This document shows, piece by piece, positions 44,601 to 56,600 of a stretch of 64,000 nucleotides of DNA. A program made the position numbers and the translations under genes. This stretch comes from Solen grandis (taxonomy: Eukaryota; Mollusca; Bivalvia; Adapedonta; Solenidae): contig CM037791.1 of assembly GCA_021229015.1 (NCBI GenBank), positions 52,862,808 through 52,926,807 of the forward strand. The letters are read 5' to 3'. The notes under the pieces are model-generated. The model saw only the letters and a program-made list of their open reading frames with translations. It ran no database searches and was not told the DNA's origin. The stretch's first letter is position 1, and the number at the start of each line of letters is the position of its first letter.

Positions 44601-47600
44601 TTCAAAATTAATTAAAATAGATATTTAGTAATAAAAATAAGAAATGCAGTCCTTGCAAATTACCAAACAGTAAGTATTAGAATATTGGCGGATATCCCCT
44701 TCCATATATTCACGTACACTCGTCATTTTGATAGTACATTCTATTACCTGCAGAGCTGTGACGTTGGCCTTCATGTATTAGCATAAACATTTCGAATCAA
44801 TTTAATGGGTCTTGGCCCTGTTGTGGGGGTATATATCACCGTTAATGAAAGCTAAGCAGGCATTTTTTTTTTATCAAACGAATAAAATAATGACCAGAAA
44901 TAACCAACCTAATGCACATACCTAGATCCAAAAAAGCAAACAATTTCCTCAAATAGAAAGGCATATCTTTGCTAAACTCTTCTGCCTTAAAAATCATAAT
45001 TTGATCCTTTGGAAAGACTCGCTGGAATTCCATAATATGCACGTGGTATATCCCAATTCTGATACGCACCTGAAATCATCAATACTTATTAAGTATATCC
45101 AAAATCCTTGCAAACGAAGAAAAGGTAACTAATTTAATCATCTGTAATTTTGAGGAAATTTATATTAAAACGTGATGATGATAAAATTAATTCTGATAAA
45201 TAAATTCTAAAGAAGCGTAATTACATCATGAAATCTTATAGCTGCACCTTAAAGACTAAACAATGTAGGATGAAAATGATGTAAAGCATCTGATATCAAA
45301 TGAAGAAGAAGCCTTTATAGGGTGGTAATTTAACTTACGGTAAAGTCCCTGTAATTGTTCCGCTACGTCTTGGACCACTTAACCTCTAACAAGATAACCA
45401 AGGTACTCTAATGAAACATTAGGAAACCTCGGTTATCTCCGTGAAAGGCCATGAGGTCCGAAATGTAGCGGAACCTTTACAGGGACTCAAATACAAAATA
45501 CACATACGAATATGAACAAAATGACAGTAGTAGACATTATGACTTTAGTGTCAAATAGATTCCTTTATTTCTTTTAAGACATGCTCGAACTATTTCTAGG
45601 TAGAGAAAAAATGTTTTTAAAGCATTTGTATTTCCAGGAAATATTAAAATGAGAATTATATCTTTAATTATATTTTACACCGAAAAAAAACCCTTAATAT
45701 TTCTCTCATTTATATAATTGAATAACTCTCCGTGGCCGAGAGGGTAAAGTCGCTGACTTTAGCACTCACTCAGCCCCTCACCGCGTGGGTTCGAATCCCG
45801 GCAGTGTCATTCGTATTTTCATGTGAGGAAGCCTTCCAACTGGCTTGCGGTAGGTCGGTGGTTCTGGAGGCATTCGGGGTCTTCCTCCACCTGTAATTAG
45901 CTGGACGTCGCTATATGACTGAAATACTGTTGAAGTGACGGTAAACTCAAACAGTCAAGTCAAGTCGTTAACAAAAACAAATAATGGATACTTCATGGAT
46001 AAGAAGAAGTAATATGATTCAGTCATTTATATTCATATTTAAACTTGAATCTCGAGTCAAGCAACACGTATTTGATTTTTAAAAGTGAAAAATATCATAC
46101 CAATACTACTTTTAATTTAGCAAAGGACAATTTTTAAAGGAAAATACACTGAAAATGGGCATGCTAGGTGGACAGTTTTAAGTTTAGTGCTACTCAATCA
46201 TATATCGGTGAATCATAAAAAAAAACCTTGGAAAGACAAAAGAAACTAGATTTGCATACTGCAAATGCGCCGGTTTTCGTGATGATCAACAGTTTCAAAC
46301 CTGATCAGCCAAGTTAAAATACCAGAAAAACAACAAAATGCAAAATGCTTTATATATCTTAGTGATTTTCTTCATTGGTGAATTCAGCTGTGACCAAAAC
46401 TTAAATTAAAGGCATCTCCAAAGGAATGTGATGTCCCACTGAGCCAGGCCCCCATCTGCTGTGATCAGACCTGTTAATATCTGGTCATCACTGCAGGGAG
46501 TCTTTAACCAATACAGTAGCTATGTGTATAAAACCTCTGATGGGTTGATGCATAACTAAATTACCTGCTACAATGGAAGTGAGATAGTAGGCTAGTTTTA
46601 CACATACATTCATGACCTGTTACATCCCAACTTAAAGAGCAAAGATAGCAGAGCAGAGTTCTAATTATAGAACATAGGTATCCAGTGAAGCACATTCTGT
46701 CAAATTTTCTCAGTTTTTATTCTGGGTCATGTATTTAAATTCTCTATTAATTCATCAATTCTCGACAGATTTGCAAAATTCTTTTTTTGTTGACGAGGTA
46801 AGACATTCTTTTTTCCAATGATGACAAAATATATCACACATTTAAACTTTAAAGGCTTTGAAATCAGTTCAAAGTATGACCAAACTTCAAACTGCCACCA
46901 AACAACCAAATCAACCCCGATCTGAAAAAACTAAATTTCTTCAAAAAGTACTCTTTAGAGGCTTTTGATTTTACCCATATTATTTCGATAAAATATTTTT
47001 AGATTTTGAGATATTTAAGGTCAAAGAAAAAACCAATAATCGCAATATGACCTTGACCTTTGCATTTTTTGAAATTTTGAAACTGCGAAGTCCTTTGAAA
47101 CAACAAACAATACAATCTGTGAAAATTTCATAAAGATTGATTAAAAAATAATGGCAGAATCATCAAAAAACTAAAAAAATGCCTATTCTCAAAAAAAAAA
47201 ATTCCTCCATATTTTAGTGCACTTTGACCGCTTATTGAAAGCCATTTTATGCATTTCCTGAAATCGCCACCCATATATTTTGTGCGCAAAGATCTTCGGA
47301 ATCAATTTCAAAAAAACAGAATGAGCGTATCTATTCTCTAACAAAAATGGGCATGTTTTTCGTGGACACACCCTAATTTGCCAGATTTTTTCAAAGATTC
47401 AAACATTCAACCTCTACTAGCTCAAAATTTTCAAAGATATGGATATTGCCACTCATCATATTTAAAGGGGCAGTTGACAGAGAACAGAATGCAAAAACTG
47501 CATACAAATAAAATGTCAAATGACAGAGTTATCGGCAATTATATGTTTTGATGCTAAACGCCACCTAGCGGCAAAACTTAGTACTAAAATAAAAAACAAA

Positions 47601-50600
47601 CTTAATGGTGCACAACTTCAGATACATGTGAGTATGCATGGAAATTTTCATATTTGTAGCACTTCTAATCATGCCGCAACAGCGGCCACAAAAAAAGTGC
47701 AAAGAATAATAATAATGGAAAAAAAAAAAAGGGAAAAATGCGTTGCAAAAAATTAAATAAATAAACAAACAAACAAAAACACTAACTACTTGTAATGAAA
47801 TGAAAATATATGTTGATTATTTCATTTCTTTTACGTTTTACTAGCGTTTCTTCCTGCAGAAATGAACAAGTAATAAAAGAATCATATATATATATTTGGA
47901 TGATGTGCATAAAATAGTCTGTGAACTCATACACAGTTTTTGTTCGAGGTATCCGATAGTAAGCGTTGCACATGTTGGTGCGACTTTGGTACCCATTACT
48001 GTTCCCTTTAAAATCATTGTTAAATTCAAATGTATAATTACTGTGTGATTCTATAATATTTTTAGTATAAACGTCTTGATATTTCCTACTTAAATTTTTC
48101 AAGCCAAAAAGTAATAGCTTTAAGTCTGAGTGAATGGCAATTTTCGACGTCGGAGCATCAAAACCAAGACAAAAACTGTCAACATTGGCTCCGTGAAAAA
48201 AAAAAAGAAGAAAATTACCCGTAGTTCATTTCTTCATCGATTTCTATTGGACATGTGTCATTCTAAGGAGAAAAATATAAGCTTTCCATGGAATGTATGA
48301 TCTTCATAAGCAGCAGACCTGCTTTTTTATATTTTTTTTCAAGCACTACATGAAACCTTGGAACAAAAAAGCTTGGTGCTGTAGTCCGCTCGCATACAAA
48401 CAAATTCAAGGTTTCACGTGGTTCTTGAAAAAACGTCCCAGCTGCTGATAGAGATCCTTTATTCCATTGAAAGCTTATATTTTTCTCCTTAGATTAACAC
48501 AAGTCAGATAGAAATCGATGAAGAAATGGAATATAAACGGGTAATTTTCTAGCGGAGCCAATGGTGACAGTTTTTGTCTGGGGTTTGATGCCTTTAGTGA
48601 CGTCACGGTCACGTGGTATTGCTACTCTGCGAAGGAAACTATAGGGATTCTGGTTTACAATTGTTTTAGAAAACCTGTTGTATCTCTTAAAGATCTTGGC
48701 ACACGTTTAACTAACGATTACAAAATGATATCAATCAGATTGCTGTGTCTGCTAGATAGGTCATTGGGCATGTTTAATGTCCTATGATATATTTAAAAAG
48801 CACAGATAGCGTGTTTGTGGATATGCGCGTAACCCATCGGCCGGATGCAGTGGCTGTGAAGTTTGACACTGTCCCCTATATGAAAAATTTTACTGCAGTG
48901 GCATTACCATAGAACCGACGTTCTTGCACGCTACAGTCACTACAAGGTGACCGCAAACAGTACGACAAACTTACGCTTCTTGTTATTTTCTGGCGCTTGG
49001 GTACTTTTGCCTCGCAGTATATAAGACCGGCCTGTCTTTTGAAGAACATAATATATTCGCTCTTTACAAAACAATTGTTACAATCGTGTCCAACAAATAC
49101 CCACACATTGTGACCGGGGCGTAACTTAGCAAATATTTAATAAGCCCCGCGTTCAGTTAAGCTTGTAAAGGATTTGATACCCTGCTTGCAACTCTATACG
49201 TTCGATACATTAGGTATACACACGCTAACGTTAAGGACTTTTAGCGGTTACTGAACGCAGGACAGGTATGTGCGCCAGAGATTATCCCTCAAGACTTACT
49301 GTTTTTGAGTCAAATGGATACTGTCCATATACGCAACCTCGTAATGTTTTCTTTGTCTTCAAACATGCATTGAAGTCGGCTATGTTTTTCTTCGCAAAAG
49401 TATCAAACGCTTCTGGTGATGAGTCTCCTTTTATGAAAATACATATAACCCGAATAGAATCTGGAAAAAAGGGAATGAGCAAAAATTATACAAGCTGTAT
49501 TCAAATAGATTGCATTGATAAATATAATGATATTAAAAGGTGTGTTTTCGGGCCTCCGTGGCCGAGAGGGTAAAGTCGCTGACTTTAACACTCACTCAGC
49601 CCCTCACCGCTTGGGTTCGAATCCTGGCAGGGTCATTCGGATTTTCATGTGAGGAAGCCTTCCAGCTGGCTTGCGGTAGGTCGGTGGTTCTATCCGGATG
49701 CCTCCGTGCATTCGGGGTCTTCCTCCACCTGTAATTAGCTGGGCATCGCTATATAACTGAAATACTGTCGAAGCGACGGTAAACTCAAATTGTCAAGTCA
49801 AAGGCGGTTTTTCAACCTTATTTAAAAGCATGACGGACAGTCAGATATGTTTATTTACGTCTCACGTTTGCCCTTGATAAAATGATATGATTATTGTTTT
49901 CTTTTTTCATTGACCTTTTTACAAATAAAACACAAAATTAGAAAGTCACCGTACCTGACGTTTCTTATTCAAACACGTATACTAGTACTTAATAGTTGAT
50001 AAATAATGGAATTTATATTAATAATTAATAATTTATTATCGGATGATTAGTTTTGGTTATATCTTTTTTTTAAAAGCTACACTACTAAATCGATGAAAGT
50101 TAAACACATTGTATTATTTTAAAAAGTATCTTAACTACGCACTAGTATAATGTCAATCAAATTAATAGAACATTCGTATGCGTTTCCTTCACTTTAGAAG
50201 GATTGCATGCCGACTTCAACGAGTATTGCCCTTAAAATGCTTATCAGGAAGCAATCTTAGCGAACCATGATTTAGTAATACATACCTTTCCACGGGGTCG
50301 CGAACGATCATGATAATCTTGGCATTTGGATTGATAAAGTTTATAAGATCGGCGTTGGTAAACACGGGTTCGTAGTCGGGTTTATCAATCTCAGATGGCA
50401 TCAGCTTCCAGTAAAAGTTCGTAAATATGGTAGACGTGGTACAATCACCTGTAGAAAGTATTCATCATGATATAATGGCTTTGTAAAGCAGAATCAACCC
50501 CAATGTCTTATCATTGTTATTTCATGTGGAAAAGCATTGATCAGTGTTGCTAATTTACGTTACATTATCCCGATTATAATCTCTGTCAATTTTAAGTATC

Positions 50601-53600
50601 ACGTAATTAAAATCACGAAACAGCATTTACAGCATTCTAAATGGCCTTAGAGGATGTTACCGTATGTTTGAATATGTTTCCTACAAAAAGACGCACTTTG
50701 CAAACACTACAGAAAAAACTAACAACTACACCTGTTAAGATGTTTTTCGAAGTGATAGTTAAGACAAGGAAGTAGGCGAAATAAAACCATTCATAATAAA
50801 CACTCAATTAAAAAATATTACAATCATATATTATTTACTTCGCCTTTCTTCGTCACCCGCTATATGATAAGGTCTGTGTGTAATATTTCCAACTTTCATT
50901 AGACAGTAACTTGGGCGAGAGTACAAACACGACGATCGAACTTGGGAGCAACTTAATTAGTTTTATGGTCGGATTTTAAATCAATGATGAAAAACATGTG
51001 ATTAAAAAGTAGTGCCAGTATATTTACAGAATGTAAATTCAGATTATAAACAGCCCGATAATTGATATTGTAATGTATTTCCATGTAATGTTTCTTTGAA
51101 CAGTCCTTGTCATTCCCATGAAAACATACAGGGTGTACCATAACATATGACACTGCTTTAACACTTATAAAATCAAATATTATTGGTTAAAATGCCAAGT
51201 GTCATATATGAATGTAATGGAAAGAAATGTATGTTTTATCAAGCAAAATGTACAGGAACTGTTTGTGACGTCATGACGTAACTGATGACGTCATCAAAGT
51301 GAGGTTGTTTTTCAGAATGGCATCCCCAAAAATCTGGTCAACTGAAGTTGTGAATTTATATTATTCTACTAAGTCCCCTGTTGTAGTGGTCAGGGAGCTC
51401 AAGTAAAAATAACTCAATGAAAACATCACGAAACGGAAGGTTCACCACATTGTGAAAAGTTTTGAGAACACAGACACTCTACTCGAAGGAAGACATGCAA
51501 ATTCAAATAGATCAAAGACTGTTCGTTGTGCTGAGAACATTGCTCAATTGAAGCAAATCATTGCTGAAACACTAATGATGTCTGTTAGAAAAATGTTGGA
51601 AAACATAACAAATCAGGCCAGCAAGATGAATGTTCATAGGATGTTGAGATACGATTTAAAACTCACGCCATACACTATTTCTATTATACAACATCTAAAG
51701 GAGAGTGACATTGAAAGCAGATTACGCTTTGCAAACTGGATGAAAGAAAATGAAGAAATAGCAGATGTGCTTTGGTTCACAGATGAAGCAAATTTTTATT
51801 TGAATACAGATGTGAACAAAAGGAACGTCCGATATTGGGGGTGTGAGAAACCAGAATGCCATATGGAAAAAAAACTACCATGACAAGAAGGCTACAGCAT
51901 GGGCGGCCTTAAGTTCGACAGGCATCATCGGACCGTTTTTCTTTGAGGCCGAGTGTGGAGACCTTTAAACTATCTACAGTGACCGCTTTTTGAAGATGTT
52001 ACAAAGTTTATACAAGCTCTAATAACATAGACAGTGCATGGTTTCAACAAGACGGTGTCGCACCACACACATCCAATCATGTTCTAGCCTAGCTGGAAAA
52101 GGTGTTTGGAGACCGATTCATCTCCTTTAGAACAAAGAAAGAATGGCCACCACATTCACCAGATCTCAGTCCCTCGATTTCTTTCTCTTGGGGTTACCTG
52201 AAGGACAGGGTATATTCACCACTTCTTGCAAACACTGAAGACCTGAAAAGTGCCATTCGACGGGAAACAAGCGGATTTGCAGCACACACATGTGAATTTG
52301 TGATCAGAAACTTCAAAGAGCGCTTGGACATGTTAATCACAAGGAATGGACGTCACCTAGAATACGTACTATAATTTCTGACGTCACACAGGTTTATGAA
52401 CACTAGAATTAAATGAAGTAATACACAACATTAAAATCCTTTATTGTATATGCTCTATTTTGGTATATTGCATATACCAATGGCATTCTTTGTCAATAAA
52501 AAATGGTGGTGGTGTAGCTACTATGCTTGGGGCTCAGCATAAAATGGTATTGGTGTAGCTACCATGTTTGGCGCTCAGCATAAAATGGTAGTCCCGGTTT
52601 CAGGATAAAGTGTCTGGTTGTGGTATCATGCCACATGCCTACGGCATGGTACTGCAGTGTGGCAGCACTATATCTATCTCAAGTAGACACAGTCTCCAAA
52701 TGAGACGGTCGGTGGGACATTAAACCCAACAAACAAAGTCTGTTTGTCTCTCTCTCTCCCTCTACAGTATTAGTTTTGTTGTTTAAGCCATTGTATTTAA
52801 CATTGTAATGTATGTAAATGGCAGGCAAACACACACGATATATCTGCCCTCAATGATTTATAATTTAAGGGTAGTTCCAGGACTGCTTTGCCCAGTTTCA
52901 GGATAATGTGACTGGGTGTGGAATCATGTCTCTTGTCAACGGCGTGAAAATCATTGTCAGGCAGCACTATATCTGTCTCGCGTTTACAAATCGTTCCCAA
53001 ATGAATGAAATGCTTTCGTTGGAACGTAAAACCCAAGCGAGAAAACAAACAAAAGCAAAACCATACCAAGTATTTTGTAGTGAATCCCAGAGTAGTCAGT
53101 GCTATTCCGTATTTCAGACACAGCTTGTCTGTACAATTCGGCATATTCTGTCAATGGTTTCATGTATGATGTTCCGTTTCCTGCATAAAACATTTCATCA
53201 GCATGTAATTAAACAAGAGGGCCAAGATGGCCCTGTGTCGCTCACCTGATTAAGATGGCTGTGTTAGGCAAAATGACAAAAAAATCTGGCATCTAATGTG
53301 TTTTTCTAACATTTGACTAAGTGGCCTACATTTTGATCCTACCTGAATTTACCTGGTGACCAATTTTGAACACATCCGAGATATCATGTAGACATAAATC
53401 CTGACCAAGTTTCATGAAGATTGGGCCAAAACTGTGGCCTCTAGAGTGTTCACAAGGTTTTCTAAGATTTGACCTGGTGACATAGATTTTGACCCCACAT
53501 GACCCATTTTCAAACCCATCCGAGATATTATGTAGACAAACATCCTGACCAAGTTTCATGAAGATTGGGCCAAAACTGTGGCCTCTAGAGTGTTCACAAG

Positions 53601-56600
53601 GTTTTTCTAAGACATGACCTGGTGACCTAGTTTTTGACCCCATGTGACCCAATTTCGAACTCATCTGAGATATCATGTAGACAAACATCCTGACCAAGTT
53701 TCATGAAGATTGGGCCAAAACTGTGGCCTCTAGAGTGTTCACAAGGTTTTTCTAAGATTTGACCTGGTGACCTAGTTTTTGACCCCACATGACCCAATTT
53801 CAAACTCACCTGAGATATCATGTAGACAAACATCCTGACCAAGTTTCATGAAGATTGGGCCAAAACTGTGGCCTCTAGAGTGTTCACAAGGTTTTTCTAA
53901 GATTTGACCTGGTGACCTAGTTTTTGACCCCACATGACCCAATTTCACATCCTGGCCAAGTTTCATGAAGATTGGGCCAAAACTGTGGCCTCTAGAGTGT
54001 TCACAAGCAATTGTTGACGACGGACGACGCACGACGGACAAAAGGCGATCACAAAAGCTCACCCGAGCACAAGTGCTCAGGTGAGCTAAAAAAAGGGGGG
54101 GGGAGAGAGAGATCCGCTACTATTACTACAGAATTGTTTCCATGTCATGGATTCGCATAACAAATGATAAATGTTCCTATTAAAAATTTGAACTTTTCAA
54201 CTTCGCACACAATGCTTGAAAAGCGAACCTGGGGCTTTCGTTTGTATACTACAGACTTGGTCAGCAGAATGACTCTACTGGGGATTAACACCGCCCGAGG
54301 ACGGAGCGATGTTGATGTGCGACAGGTTATGCTACCCGGTTGAGGGATGGTTTAATAGCACGGATGTATATGGCCTCTTTTACTCCCCTTTCAAACCAAG
54401 ACGGGTCCCTGTCAAGGATTTTGACCATGTCCATATTCACTAAATGTCCTGGATTGTCTGTGTGTATGTGCCGTGATACCTCACTTGTACTGGAACTTGG
54501 TCTGCGATGTTCGCTTAAACGAGCTCAAGGTTCGCTTTTCAAGCATTGTGTACGAAGTTGAAAAGCTGAAATTTTCAATATGAACAATACCACACATTTA
54601 AACTTTCATAAAAAAATGAGAAATGATTTTGACTCATATTTTAACATATCCCAAATTTCATTGACAGTATTAAATATTTTCATTTCTTACAGCACAATAC
54701 ATAATTAACACCAGAAGATATGCAGTATACCAATCCATTATTTTGGACCAGAAATTCATTAAAACGGGTATTTTCGATTCAACTTATTACACATTACGCA
54801 CGTTTCGACCACGCCATATTGATACATATAAGAACGATTTACGAATAGTGTCCCTCCAATAACATTTTTTTAATATTTTTATGTACCACGTTGACCGCAA
54901 AATAAATGATGCGCTGTCGATGAAAAAAAAAAATAAAAAAAAAAATAAAAAAAACGTGTGTGTGTGTGTGTTCAACATTTACATTTAGAAAGGTATGCAA
55001 ATCCATTCATCATATACCAAATTCATTTACATGCACATTTTGAAAACCTCTTATTTATCGCAATATTTCAGCTTATGTCTGTACATCACAGTTTTCTATA
55101 AACTGTAGTCTCGCCGTAGATTTTGTACACCATTGACATATCCTACAAATAGACTGACCAAGTTATACGGTCTGAGAACCTAAATAACTTGAAAAATCCG
55201 TTAAAATAAAATAGCTGTTCACAAAGTATTTGTATTCATAACCCATCCCGCCAGTAAATCCGTTTACTGTAAAATCATTAATTTTCGTTGACATCAAATT
55301 TCGTTGAGTATGTACCTAAGGGAATGTCGTGGGTACATTTATTTGTGGATATATGTTCTAGAAAACGCGAGGTCTATATAAGATACAAGTTTTCGTGGGG
55401 ATTAATATTCGTAGATAAAACCCTCAACGAAATCGACGAAAATTAGTGTCCCACGAAAAATTAATGATTTCACAGTATTGTGTTCTTAACGATTAGAACG
55501 ATTTGTTTTTCCACGCCTATTCATGCCCAGGCTCTAACAATTGAATATATTGTCTGGTCAATGATTTTGTCATCAATGGTCAATCCTACAGAACAGATAG
55601 ACACTGTAAAATAAAAAAAAATGTTTTTAATCGAGAATTACTTCAAATACATTGTTCAAAGATGATGCATAATAGAAAAAATAAAACCTACTTGAAGAAA
55701 AAATACGCAACGAAAGCCAGTGATTTCCTTTCTTCGTGTATTTGATAATTTCAGGATGAGATCTTAGTTTGCCACATACATCTGTTGTACCACACTTGGG
55801 AAATCCGACCTGATAGAAGTAGGGCAAACACAAGAGTTTCTTCCCGTCTTGATACCAACATGGAGTTTTGTACTCTGGTAAGTAACTCCGGGTATTCTGA
55901 ACAAAAAAAAGACTTTCAATGAAAAGGGTCAATTTGTACTGAACGTGCAGGTTCCGTCTTATGTAATCCAAGATCAAATCACCTATCTGGTATAGGACTT
56001 CGAGCTTCCGGATGACGCATGATGTTTAATTTAGCACAGGGCAGATGCAAAAGAATATGGATTTGGATTAAAAATACATCTAGAATGCAAATACTCGATG
56101 TCATATAATAGAACTATTTACCTTTCTTCACAATATCATTTTATAATTCAGATTTTTTTTATTTGTTTGTTTGTCGTTGTTTTATGCATATATGATTTGA
56201 AGGTACAGTCTACTCTGACTGGAATAAATAGCATACGGTAAATAGAATATGAATATGAATATCTTTCTTTATTTCTTTTCACTTATACAATATTGTACAT
56301 CGTCAATACAAATATAAATTTATATATTTAAATATTAAACACGTGACACAAAACCCTCTCTTGCCGACTCATTCACTGACATACACCCTCATACACACTC
56401 CTGTCTTCCAAAAAATAACCTGAGATTTCACTTAGTCTACATGTTTTATATACACTACATATTTTCCACAGCTAATGTTGTAAACAGTGAACATTTATAA
56501 TTTATACATCAAAATTTAATCTATATTTACATGTTATTATAATGCGGAGAATAGAATTAATTTGAACCATTATCCTTGGTAAATAGATCTCCATATTTGA

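Larger units (their letters stand above)
41880..44707. mobile_element. 2.8-kb DNA element with 28-bp perfect terminal inverted repeats
   Basis: Positions 41880-41907 match 44680-44707 exactly in inverted orientation; the core reads GGGGATATCCGCCAATATTC. ATTC lies just outside both ends (41876-41879 and 44708-44711), a possible 4-bp duplication. The element fills nearly all of sulfotransferase intron 6 (about 3.3 kb; roughly 470 bp without it). Inside are one spliced-looking exon (43172-43426), a tRNA-like SINE head (42760-42840) and a short perfect hairpin (44253-44278). No transposase domain was recognised. Confidence 0.72.

Noticed and set aside
45725..45810. Leu/Ser tRNA gene
   Set aside because: Same head appears three times attached to an identical 150-bp body, the hallmark of a SINE.
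48876..49106. Minus-strand 76-codon ORF between sulfotransferase exons
   Set aside because: Does not match the family, and exons 5 and 6 are already phase-compatible without it.
53326..54062. Minus-strand ORFs with repeated HSFGPIFMKLGQDV
   Set aside because: They arise from the 146-bp tandem units of a transposon-like repeat; no start, splice or domain evidence.
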